A stretch of 64,000 bases of DNA. Origin: Cephalopachus bancanus. Its lineage: Eukaryota; Chordata; Mammalia; Primates; Tarsiidae. This document shows positions 34,369-44,703 of the stretch, piece after piece (position 1 is the stretch's first letter; each line of letters starts with the position of its first letter). Made by a program: the position numbers and the translations under genes. The stretch is from positions 9,179,501 to 9,243,500 of the forward strand of contig JAPVLO010000003.1 in the NCBI GenBank assembly GCA_027257055.1, written 5' to 3'. The notes under the pieces are model-generated. The model was not told the origin of the DNA and did not search any database. It was given only the letters and a program-made list of their open reading frames with translations.

Positions 34369-34663
34369 CAGGGCGTGATGACTCAATCTGTAATCCTAGC
34401 ACTTTGGGAGGCCGAGGTAAGAGGATTGTCTGAGCCCCAGGGTTCGAGATCAGCCTGGGCAACTTGGTGAGACCTTGTCTGTACAATAATCACAAAAACT
34501 AGCCGGGCATGGTGGCATGCATCTGTAGTTCCAACTACTTGGAAGGCTGAGGTGGAAGGATTGCCTAAGCCCAGCAGGTCGAGGCTGTGGTGGTCGTGAG
34601 CATGCCACTGCACTCCAGCCTAGGCAACAAGAGTCAGACCCCAACTCAAAAAAAAAAAAAAAA
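34369..34663 (+). mobile_element. Alu SINE, intermediate age
   Basis: Dimeric Alu with gggcgtgatgactcaatctg, gcctgggcaacttggtgaga, gcatgccactgcactccagc and a 17-A tail. Confidence 0.9.
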
Positions 34664-36165
34664 TCTTAGGCAGTTTGAGGGCAAGGATCAAGGGAAGGAA
34701 AATCAAAAGTTGTTTTGATTAGGAAAAATATTTTGAGAAGCATTAGGAAGATGTGAGGTATCTGACAACAATTTGACTTAACTAGAGTATTCAAGGAATG
34801 GGACTCTATGTTTTGCTTTTGTTTGCTTTCTTTTGTTTTAAGTTTCCTAATTTGAAAGTTGCTGTGTTACTATACAATTCCATTTTCATGTTCTTCTGGA
34901 AAAGATAAAGCTTAAGGGACAGAATAGATCCGGGTTTCCAGAATTTAAAGGTGAGCAGAAGGGTTGACTACAAAGAGGACGCACAGAGGGTTTTGGGGGT
35001 GATAGATCTATTCTGTATCTTAATTTTGGTAGTGGCTCCATGACTGTATGTATTTTTTTTTCAAAACCTGTAGAATTTCACACTAAAAAGAGTGAACTCT
35101 CCTATAACAAAATTTAAAATAATTTTTTTTTTTGAAGTAAAATTTTAAGTTGCTGTGTGATACAGGAGGAAGATTACTGGACTGGGATCCAGATGACCTA
35201 AGGTGACTTCTGCTAGCTCCATCCCTGAAAGCACTACAGACAAAAGTTACTTTTGCTTTTATTCTTATTACTAGGAATCTTTCTAAAATCACTCTAGGAT
35301 ATGTAACCATCTTAGGAAGTAGAGCATGCAGGTGGAAAACATCAGCTTCCTTTGGTGTTTCAAAGTCTTTGGACACAGATGGTAACTACCAGCATGGCGC
35401 CACAGCCCTCCTCAGCTGAATGCTCTCCCTTCCCTGTCCTCCCCTGGCACTTTACACCTCCACAATCCATTGTATTTTCATAGATTTTATCAAAGTCTTA
35501 ATGCATTTGTTTATTCATACATTACTTTATAAGCAAAATGAAAAATTATGTTCTTAGATGCACTTAACGAGTTCAATAATCAAGCTCTAGAGAAAGCAAC
35601 TTATAGCTGTGATAAAATTCAGCAACACAGAGATATCTGTACTCAAGTGTCCTCCTGTACATGATCTCTGCAGCCCTTGACTCTGCCTCTGTCCCCTGCA
35701 AACAGCTCTTGTGATAGAGCAGGTGTCTCCAACAGTAAGTCAAGAGACGTCTCCTGCCATGACAGTCATGCATTATTAATTGAAATGTTCTTTGTTATAA
35801 AAAAAATTTTCTTATGTTGTTCTTCGAGGTTTATTGATGATTTGTCCTCAGCTTTCCTATATGATTAGTCCCAGGGTGTTTTTACATATCTCATTTCCAA
35901 TTCCTTTTCTCTTTCATCAGTGTTCTCTGTCTCTAGAGTTAGTCTCCTGGATTATCTGATTATTCTGTTTCATTAGTTTGTCTTATATGATTTTTTAGGG
36001 CTCACTATGCAGTTAAGCCATGTAAGCTTCTTATAACTTTTGATAATGTAAACTCATACACAATCACTGGATGGTAGCACATTGATTGACTGCAGTTAGC
36101 AAGTGAAAACTGTTCTCAGCAAAACCTTGGTGTAGTATGTCTACACATTTGAGAGAGGGATGGCA
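34664..36165. other. Unassigned unique sequence
   Basis: About 1.5 kb with no recognised repeat or exon. Confidence 0.4.
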
Positions 36166-36170
36166 GATGA

Positions 36171-36315
36171 CACATAGACAGATAAATGGATGGATAGATA
36201 GAGATGATAGAGATAGATGGATGATAGATAGATAGATAGAGAGAGAGAGATAGAGATACAGAGCAAGAGATAGAGAGCGAGAGAGAAAGAGAGATAGATA
36301 CTGACAGACAGACAG
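36171..36315. repeat. Compound (GATA)n/(GACA)n/(GA)n microsatellite
   Basis: gataga and gatgga units, then gaga runs, then gacagacagaca. The minus-strand frame over it (Leu/Ser/Tyr-rich) is a by-product. Confidence 0.9.
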
Positions 36316-36593
36316 TAGTTTTATCACACTGTACGTGTTTCGGGTGATACCCAAGTTCCAGAGTTTCTGGCAGCGACTGCAGACCTATACAAGATGGAGA
36401 AAAAGGGCTTCTTCCAGTTAGAAGTTACCTCTGGTTCCTCCTTCTCCATCAACCTTCACCTCCTGCTGGTTGTCACCTCTTCACTTCTCTGCCCTCATCC
36501 TGTCCCTATGCCGTTGAATAGGCTTCTTCCCTTTCTATTCCTGGACCGCAGCCACTAGTCTAAGGAACTTGTCCATAAAAAGTGCTCAGTAAA

Positions 36594-36880
36594 CCAGGCT
36601 CAGTGGCTCAGCCTGCAATCCCGCGCTTTGGGAGACTGAGGTGAGTGGACTGCCTGAGCCCGAGGGTTCGAGACCCGCCTGGGCAACTTGGCGAGACCTC
36701 AGCTCTACAATAAATCAAAAAATCAGCCGGGTGTGGTAGCGCGCACCTGTAGTTCCAGCTACTTGGAAGGCTGAGGCAGAAGGATCATCAGAGCCCAGCA
36801 GGTCAAGGCTGCGGTGGCCGGGAGCATCACACTCCAGTCTGGGCGCCAGAGTGAGACTCCAACTCAAAAAAAAAAAAAAA
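36594..36880 (+). mobile_element. Alu SINE, young lineage-specific subfamily
   Basis: cagcctgcaatcccgcgctt signature and 14-A tail. Target duplication tgctcagtaaa at 36583-36593 and 36881-36891. A small gap in the right monomer (gagcatcacactcc) removes part of the cggccactgc box. Confidence 0.95.
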
Positions 36881-36894
36881 TGCTCAGTAAATAT

Positions 36895-37025
36895 CGAATG
36901 GATGGATGGATGGGTGGATGGATGAAAAGAAAGGAGGGAGGGAAGGAATGAAGGAAGGAAGGAGGGAGGGGGAGGGCGAGAGGGAGAGAAAAACGAAAAC
37001 AGGGAAAGAAGGACAAAGAGAAGGG
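36895..37025. repeat. (GGAT)n followed by polypurine tract
   Basis: ggatggatggatgggtggat passes into about 100 bp of A/G-rich sequence (gaagg, gaggg units). It starts right at the Alu target duplication. Confidence 0.9.
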
Positions 37026-39145
37026 AAGAGTTCTTTTTTGATATCATATGGATAGAATACTTGAAAATCAGAAATGACCAGGCTGTGGAGCATTTAATTT
37101 TCCAATTATCTGGGTGGCAGAGTGAACCCAAAGAAATAAATTCTCCACACTTCAACATCAAATGGATAGTCAACATTTGATGTTCACCATTATTTCACAT
37201 CTCAGCAACAAAAGGTAGAGAAGCAAATTGATTTCTCACATAGTCCTCTGGAAAGGTGATGAGGCATCAAGTGTCTTTTATGAATAGACTTCACCCCTCT
37301 CCTCCCAACCCCCATACACATTTCTTCCTATAGAACCCTCAAACATACACCTGCATGAGTCTTCATAATCCTCAGAAACAGTTGCCTGATGTCCTGTTCT
37401 TTTAAATTAGAAAGCTCCTTCACATCACTTCTAGGACAGGCCTAAGTCCTCCTCACCTCCCTGGGAGGCTGACATCCTGCCCTGGAAAGCCATGCTGGCC
37501 AAGAGAGAGGCAGTCTGGGCTGTACATCGATAAATGAAAATAACAAGCTTTACATAGAAAGGCGTTCTTAAAACCTCACTCTCTTTGTTGGTAGAAATGA
37601 AATTCCTCACATTAAACTGAGTTGATCACAGTTCTAAACTATTTTTTTTTCTAAACTTCTGTTATTTATTCTAGTGGTATGATAGCAGAACTTGATCATG
37701 TTGATACAGGTAAATGTTTTTTGGCTTTACTTCACATGGGAGTAAGTCTCATAAAATGAATTCAAGTGTATATGGGGGTGGATGGGTGTTATTAGTTACT
37801 GGTGCCAGCTTGGCAACTTCCTGGTTGCGGGTGCTCTACACTGTGGTCTAAACATGGACGACTTTTCCCTTCCCCAGGTGCAGCACAGTTGAAATAGGCT
37901 TTATCCAGTTTTCTGCCTCATAGAAAGCCTTATCCTTGTATTTAAACCAGATGAGAAGGTAAAAAGCAAATTGTTCATGGCCAAAAGCTCAGCAGACCTT
38001 CCCTAAAGACAGAAACTCTTCCCTACCACCTTCAGCCACTGCGTGGGGGGTCTACAGTCCTGGACTCAATCTAGAGGCTATAAAGGGGTTAGCAAAATCT
38101 AAAAACCTATTTATTAGATGCTCAGTAGAGCACTGTGCAAATGTGGGTGCCTAATTAATAAACTTCATTTGCTAATACGTGGAAAAGCATTCCAATGTCA
38201 TACACTTTACTTCGGAATCCAGTAGGACCTGTGATTCAAGGTATAAAGGTGAAGGTAATAACAAGTCAACAAGTCCTATATGCTCTTGTTATGAAAGAAA
38301 AATCAGATATATTTTTCAACAACCAATTATAATAGTGGCAGTGTGCTACAAAAAAAAATCTTCAAAGGGTTAAAACTTTTCAGCAGAATTGGATTTTCTC
38401 AGTTAAATACCTTCAACAAAGCAAAATAGAATATGTTCTCCTGCATGTGGATCTTTTGATGTTTCAATCCTTTTTTTAAAAAAGGTACTAAAAGTCATCA
38501 TTTTAAAAACTGAAAACTGATTGCAGGTGGAAAAAAAGACCCTCATGTCAGAATTTGGCTCAACTGCCAACATTGATATTTAGAATTCCAATAGATTAAT
38601 CTACCTATTTTGATTGGAAGAGGTCAACAGAGAGATGCGGTGTTTAGAGCTTAAAATTGCATCTTCTGCCTGCATTCACCATAAATCAGTAGTAAATCAG
38701 GTTCTCAGTCTACATCTGTTCTACCCCTACAAAGGATTCTTGACCAGATTTAGGTTACATGGTGTCACATAACCATGTTGTCTCCACTTGTCCCACTGTG
38801 TTGCAGGAATGCGATGACAGAAAGCTGGGCAGATGGCCATCAGCAAGATCCCTACCTGCCTTAGTCCTCCGTGCCAAGGAGACCATGTGCAGTGATGGCT
38901 CATTAGATTGAATTAGAAGGGAATCTCAGAAAGTTATTTGAAAATGTAAGTGTAACTTCAGTTTCCTGAACAGGTTAGTCAGTCTTTTTCTTTCCAGTCT
39001 TTCTTTTTTCTTTTTTTTTTTCTTATCCCCTCCCTCAATGGACAGTTTCAAGAAATAAAGAAATAAAAATTTACAGACATATTTGAAATTTCCTTTGATT
39101 TTATTTCCTTTCTTTCCCCTGACTTTGGTGTTTATTAATCCCATA
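37026..39145. other. Unassigned unique sequence
   Basis: Over 2 kb with no recognised element or exon. Only small T-rich runs (39005-39025). Confidence 0.4.
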
Positions 39146-39317
39146 TAAGTTTTTTATACTTCCTCTTCATATGAAAGTGTCCATGGTCATAACTTGTATT
39201 GTTTTGTATGCTCCAGATCATACTGACATTGTTGTGTACATCATTCTTTAGCTTGCTCTTCCTGCACAAATTGTGTTTTTGAGATTTATAAAATTTTTTT
39301 GAGATTTATACATTCTT

Positions 39318-39585
39318 TTCTGAGTCAGAGTCTCACTCTGTCACCCAGGCTGGAGTGCAGTGGCACACTCACTGGGTTCAGGTAGTCTTTCCGCCTCAGC
39401 TGTCCAAGTAGCCAAAATTACAGGTGCGTGCTACCACACTCGGCTAATTTTTAAAAAATATATATTGTGGAGACAAAGTCTCACCAAGTTGCTCAAGCTG
39501 GTCTCAAACCCCTGCACTCAGGCAATCCTATTGCCTCAGCCTTCCAAAGTGCTGGGATTAGAGCCTTGAGCCACCACACCCGGCC
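39318..39585 (-). mobile_element. Alu SINE with left-monomer gap
   Basis: Reverse Alu; after ggcacactcactgggttcag the segment of about 25 bases normally reading 'cagccaccgcag...ctg' is missing. Flanks agatttatacattctttt and agatttctacaccttta look like a decayed target duplication. Confidence 0.88.
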
Positions 39586-40261
39586 AAGATTTCTACACCT
39601 TTATAACGTAGTTCCCATTCATTTTCACTGCTCTATAGTATTCCATGGAATTAAAAAATCAACTATCCTTTCTTCTCTTATGGGATATTTGTATTGTTTT
39701 CTATTTTTGGCTATTATCATCATGGATGCTACAAATGTTTTCGGCATGTCCCTTTATACATATGTACAAGAGCTTCTCTAGGATTGAAGCCCCAAGTAAA
39801 CTTGCTTCATAATCTTGACTTTTATGACATTGATAAACTAAAACACTTTATGCCAACATGAATAGTAGATGAAAATTTCTGTTGCTTGACATGTTTGACA
39901 ACATTTAACATCATTGGCCTTTATAATTTTTCCAATCAGAAGAGTATGAAACAACTTCTTGTTTTAATTAGTATTTTCCCTGATTACCAGTGAGGCTGAG
40001 GACCTCCTTATTCTCTGTTAACCATTCAACTTTCCTCTTCTGGAAATTGCCAAGTTATATCTTGGTTCATTTTATATTGTATCATCATCACAATGTATCA
40101 TTTGTACTTTTTATTGATTTGTAGAGTTAAATGTTCTGAATACTAATCCTTTGTTTCTCTTTGAGTTGCAAATGTCTTCCCAGTATGTGCCTTGCCTTTT
40201 AACTGGGGTTTTCCGTTTTGTGATATACAGAAGTTTTGCTTTTTTGCGTGCTTACTTGTTT

Positions 40262-40596
40262 TTGTGTTTGTTTGGCTTTTTTGTTTTTGTTTTGTTTTTG
40301 TTTTGTTTTGTTTTTGAGTTGGAGTCTCACTCTGTCACCCAGGCTGGAGTGCAATGGCATGCTCACGGCCACCGCAGCCCCGACCTGCTGGGCTCAAGTG
40401 ATCCTTCTGCCTCAGCCTTCCAAGAAGCTGAAACTACAGGCATGTGCTACTATGCCCAGCTAATTTTTTGATTTATTGTAGAGATGAGGTCTCACTAAGT
40501 TGCCCAGGCTGGTCTTGAACCCGTGAGCTCAGGCAATCCTTTCACCTTGACCTCCCAAAGTGCTGGGATTATAGGCATGAGCCACTGCGCCCGGCT
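40262..40596 (-). mobile_element. Alu SINE with (TTTTG)n tail
   Basis: Reverse Alu from the tttgttttg-rich tail through ggagtgcaatggcatgctca to gagccactgcgcccggc. Flanking match ttacttgttttt on both sides. Confidence 0.92.
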
Positions 40597-41011
40597 TTAC
40601 TTGTTTTTAATGAAGTCAGATTCATCTATCTTTTCCTTCAGAGTTTGAACTTTATGTGTCTTATTTAAGAAATTCTTCCCCAAACGAAGCTCATAAAGGC
40701 ACATGAGAGAACATCTAAAAGTTTTTAAGTTTTGCTTTTCACATTTATGCATCTAATTCACCTAGAATTTATTTATTCATTTTTTGCAAGGTAAGCGATA
40801 AAGATCTCATTTTTCCATGTCTAACCAATTATTCCTAGCACCATTTATTGCAGAATTCACCTTCTTGCAGTGATCAGTAAGTTCCCATATATGCACAGGC
40901 CTTGTTCTAGTCTCTACACATCTATTCCAGCAACAACTCCACATTGTCCAACTACTATAGTGTTATGTCTTGATTTACAAATCCTTTTATCTAGTAGGTT
41001 ATCAACCTTAT

Positions 41012-41299
41012 TCTTTTTGAGTTGGAGTCTCAACTCTGTCGCCCAGGTTGGAGTGCAGTGGCATGCTCATGACCACCCCAGCGTCGACCTGCTGGGCTCA
41101 GGCGATCCTTCCGGTTCAGCTTTCCAAGTAGCCAGAACTACAGGTATATGCTACCATGTCTGGCTAATTTTTTTATTTATTGTAGAGACGAGGTATCACC
41201 AAATTGCCCTGGCTGCTCTTGAACCCGCAGGCTCAGGCAATCCACTGGCCTCGGCCTTCCAAAGTTCTAGGATTATAGGCTGAGTCACCAAGCCCGGCC
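41012..41299 (-). mobile_element. Alu SINE
   Basis: Reverse Alu with gagttggagtctcaactctg, cagcgtcgacctgctgggct and end gtcaccaagcccggcc. Target duplication accttattcttt / acctcattcttt, one mismatch. Confidence 0.92.
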
Positions 41300-41820
41300 T
41301 AGACCTCATTCTTTAAAAATATGTTATTCATGAATAATTGATCTTTGATATAAATTTTAGAATAATCTTGTTTGACACACATAATACTATTGAAAATTTA
41401 ATTTGCAACACTACTGACAATTTAATTTGGGTTGGATTAAATTAGGACAATAGGTGACTTTATAAAATAGTCTTTTCATCCATAGAACGTGATGCATCCA
41501 TTTGTGTATTTACATCTTTTCTTAATGACTTTCAATAAAGTTTTAGACTTTCCTCCATAAAGCTCTTGCACATCTTCCCCCCCCCCACTGGAGTGGTATT
41601 TTTTGCCAAATCAGTGTTTGTCCTTTGTTGGTGGTAATATAAATAAAATTGATTATTTTATAATTGCATTTTTTCCCAGTTGTTCTCTCTTAAAAGTGTT
41701 AATCATTTGCCTGAATGAATTTTTGAATTTTTCTTGTACACAATAATATTATCTTATATCTTATGCTTTCTTGTCTTACTGAACTGGCTAGGACTTCATA
41801 AATGTTTAAGAATAATTAGT

Positions 41821-42590
41821 AGCCAGGAAACTTATTCTGTTTATAATTACAAAGAGAACATTTGAGAATTTTGAGAAAATTTAAATATTACCAAATATCA
41901 TGAGTGTTGCTTATGCTCCTATTTAGTGTTTCAGAATGTATGGGGGTTTATTCAAAACACAATAGCTGCTCTAGTCATATCTAAAATCACTGTGCCTCAA
42001 CTGTTGTTTCCATTTTTCAGTATGCCTATTGCTGGGGCTGCCCCCACACAATGAACAAATAAAAAATTATACATCTTGTTAATTTTTGGCAAGTTGGCCA
42101 ATTTCATATTATTCACAAATGCTACATTAAATAGAGTGAATGCACATTCATAAATCTCAGAAGGCTGAAGCCAAGAAGTACAAAAAACAAAGAAAAGAAA
42201 AACCCAGTTCTGAAACTAAGAAGAGTTGACTCTTTTTGAGGCCCTTAAATTTTGTTTGCCAAAAAACAAAAGTTCATTGTTAGCATGAGGAGGTTGATTA
42301 TTAGTGGCTATAAGAAATTATAATACTCTGTTCAAGAAACCCCCTGTAGTCCTGTGGACCAAAGGCATTGTTCTAGCAGGTAGCTATCTCTCATGTCACT
42401 TAAGAACCTTCACTTTTTTTCCTCCCTAAAGCAAAAACCAGAGGAAAGGTTTGAAATCTCACCCCTCTACATCCTGTTCAAAGATTAGTCTGCAATTAAA
42501 AACACATTGTTAAATCTGCACTTTAAAAAAGGAATTTTAAATGTGCAACATTCTAAAAGCACTTCATTACAAAAGTTAGAATTTAAAATT
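41821..42590. other. Unassigned AT-rich sequence
   Basis: No recognised repeat or exon. Confidence 0.4.
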
Positions 42591-42592
42591 AA

Positions 42593-42886
42593 GCCGGGCG
42601 TGGTGGCTCACGCCTGTAATCCCAACATTTTGAGAAGCGGAGGCGAGAGGATTGCCTGAGTCCAGGGGTTCAAGACCAACCTGGGCAACTTGGCAAGACC
42701 TTGTCTCTACAATTAAAAAAAAAAATTTACCCGGACATGGTGACGTGCGCCTACAGTTTCAGCTACTTGGAAGGCTGAGGTGGAAGGATTACCTGAGCCC
42801 AGAAGGTCGAGGCTGCAGTAGCCATGAGCATGCCACTGCACTTCAGCGTGGGCGACAAAGTGAGACTTCAACTCAAAAATACAATA
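42593..42886 (+). mobile_element. Alu SINE, intermediate age
   Basis: gccgggcgtggtggctcacg, aacctgggcaacttggcaag, catgccactgcacttcagcg, ending in an (AAT)n tail. Confidence 0.92.
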
Positions 42887-43362
42887 ATAATAATAATGTG
42901 CAAAACGTATCAAATCAACAAGTTTTTACTTTTTCAGCAAGATTCACTGCAGGAGTTCTTTAAACATACTCTCCTCTTATTTACTGTGTTGAGTCTTTAG
43001 AGAAAATAAACGATATTAAACATCAGCCATTGACATCCGCAAACAAGAAAGGAATATAAAATTGCTTTGCCGTGGTAAGGACAATAATTCATTTTACAGA
43101 CATTTAACGTACAGTCGATTTTTCAGGCTCTCATTTCTAAATCAACGACTTCAGAATGTGTGACTCAGTAGCCACAAGCTGAGGAACCTCAGGGAAGCCT
43201 CTACGCGCTCCAGCAGCAGGTTTACTTTCACCGTGCTGTTTGCTAGTTAAGGTACAACAGGCTGAAACAGCACGGTGCCCACCCCCTCCCTCGCCGCTTT
43301 AAGCCGCGCCGGGGGGGGGACTTCGACCCGCCCACAAGAAGGCGGGGCCAACGCGATGTCCG

Positions 43363-43376
43363 CTGGGAGTTGTAGT
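43363..43376 (-). promoter_or_regulatory. SBS/ZNF143-type site (ACTACAACTCCCAG)
   Basis: The minus strand reads actacaactcccag, matching the core ACTACAnnTCCCAG bound by ZNF143 (and Notch/RBPJ-overlapping factors) at many TATA-less promoters. Such sites usually lie within about 100 bp of a start site. Confidence 0.7.
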
Positions 43377-43510
43377 TTCAGGCCAGGCCTGATCGCTTCT
43401 TGAGCCGTTTCCTTCTGCTCCTTTCGTCGCTCCGCAGCCTACGGACTGAAGCGGCTGTGTATTGAGCACAGGGCACCACCAGGGATTAGAGGAGAGCCCT
43501 TTCCTTTCAC

Positions 43511-43565
43511 CTGCGGATCGGGCGACGTTGAGTATTAGAAAGTGTGTGGCGGCCGAACGAGCGGC
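43511..43565 (-). other. Candidate first exon end, minus strand
   Basis: The minus strand has gatccgcag|gtgaaagg, a good donor with last exon base near 43511, 55 bases past the NRF1 site. A short leftward first exon would fit. The exon start is not determined. A rightward transcript is equally possible, and I saw no equally strong + donor nearby. Confidence 0.35.
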
Positions 43566-43575
43566 GCGCATGCGC
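43566..43575. promoter_or_regulatory. NRF1 site (GCGCATGCGC), perfect palindrome
   Basis: Exact 10-bp NRF1 core, within an island and about 190 bp from the SBS site. NRF1 controls many nuclear genes for mitochondrial and housekeeping functions. Confidence 0.75.
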
Positions 43576-43900
43576 GGGTGCCGGAGGTGGGGGCCGCTCC
43601 CCACGCTCCTGTCCCGGCACGCTGGCGGAGGTGGTATGCAGGGCCTGCGGTGCAAGTTTGTGATAATAAGGCTTGCAGGTTGCGTCTGTTAGCGCGGAGA
43701 TTTGGAGGTGGGCGAGGGGGTGTCCGTAATCAGGAGTTTTCCTCACTGCCCTGTCCTGCCCTTTGGGACCCTCCCACCTCCTGCCCTGCCCTTTCTCAAT
43801 TTGCAGAATTGCAGCGCCCGCCCGCCGCCACCGTCCCCCCCACCCCCGTCTCTCCGTGGGAAGCCTTTCCCTGCTGTGTTGTGAAATCCGCTAGAGCTTC

Positions 43901-44515
43901 TCAGCCAAGGCCTTTTAGCCCGCCTGGAATTCAAGCTGCCCCCTCCTTGCCAAATCCAGGTCATGCGAGGCAGCAAAAGGCTTGAAGCACAGGCCCCACG
44001 AAGCAGTTCTCCTAAATTTACGGTTACTCTGCCCTCTTCTTCCCCTGCAAAGCTGAGTCCAGCTGGTGATTGACCAACTGATTGTCTGCAAAGGGCTTTC
44101 ATTCCTTCGTTTGCTGTGGAAGATGACATCATTTTACAAAAGGACAAATGAGAACAGACGAATGTAGTCTGTGGTGGAGCCCCAGAACCAAAATCTACAG
44201 GAATTCTAAATCTAATGCTTTTCCCTCCATTTCACAGATATCTCAGAAGGAGGTAACCAGCTGCACTTGGTGCTATTTGGCTTTCCCATTGGTCAGTCCC
44301 TGGCTCACCTAGCCACCCTTAAGTTAATGACCAATTGCTCTTCAATGAGGACCCTTTCAGGAAGCCCAGAGGATTTTGCCTAGGGATATGTTATTTAAGA
44401 CTGAGCACAAACTTTGTGCCAAGCCCTTGGAGAGATGTATATCAGATCTTAGCTTAAAAGTTGCCCTTCCCCCAAAGAGATTAGGCTGTACTGTACAGTA
44501 TCCTGTAGTTCCCAA
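43901..44515. other. Unassigned sequence downstream of island
   Basis: Possible + first intron or intergenic DNA. No repeat or exon recognised. Confidence 0.35.
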
Positions 44516-44519
44516 ATGA

Positions 44520-44703
44520 CAGGAATTGTCACACTTTGTTGTGTCGTTTCTTGCTTTCAGGTCTTTCTTGAGAGGCTGCAGTACTGTTTTGTTCACCATT
44601 GTATTTGCAGTGCTTTCAGGTCTTTCTTGAGAGGCTGCAGTACTGTTTTGTTCACCATTGTATTTGCAGTGCTAACATATGGTGGCCTCTTAAATAAATG
44701 TTA
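44520..44703 (+). mobile_element. L2-like 3' end fragment carrying a tandem duplication
   Basis: 'gttttgttcaccattgtatt ... cagtgctaacatatggtggc ... cttaaataaatgtta' is the diverged 3' end of an L2 LINE. Its middle has been duplicated (next entry). Confidence 0.6.
44552..44673. repeat. Perfect 59-bp tandem duplication (2.07 copies)
   Basis: The unit starting tgctttcaggtctttcttga and ending gttcaccattgtatttgcag occurs at 44552-44610 and 44611-44669 with no differences, and the next four bases repeat the unit start. Absence of any mismatch means a very recent event or an assembly error. Confidence 0.97.

Larger units (their letters stand above)
39150..41820 (-). mobile_element. L1M-type LINE, reverse, broken by three Alus
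   Basis: Reverse old L1 sequence in order: tcattttcactgctctatag/tattccatgg, ttggctattatcatcatgga, tcttcccagtatgtgccttg, tcacctagaatttatttatt, tttttccatgtctaaccaat, cacatctattccagcaacaa, gttattcatgaataattgat. No usable frame. Net length without Alus is about 1.75 kb. Confidence 0.7.
43225..43900. promoter_or_regulatory. CpG island 2, TATA-less housekeeping-type promoter
   Basis: Dense CpG with GC boxes (cccgccca at 43328, ggcggggcc at 43341-43349), an SBS/ZNF143-like site and an NRF1 palindrome, and no TATA box. This combination is typical of broadly expressed and often bidirectional promoters. Overlapping frames of 60-147 codons on both strands are island artefacts, with no recognised domain. 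Confidence 0.85.

Noticed and set aside
36064..36354. Leu/Ser/Tyr repeat protein on the minus strand
   Set aside because: Translation of the GATA/GACA microsatellite.
43299..44147. Frames up to 147 codons in CpG island 2
   Set aside because: Same reasons: low stop density in CpG-rich DNA, opposite-strand overlap and no recognised protein.
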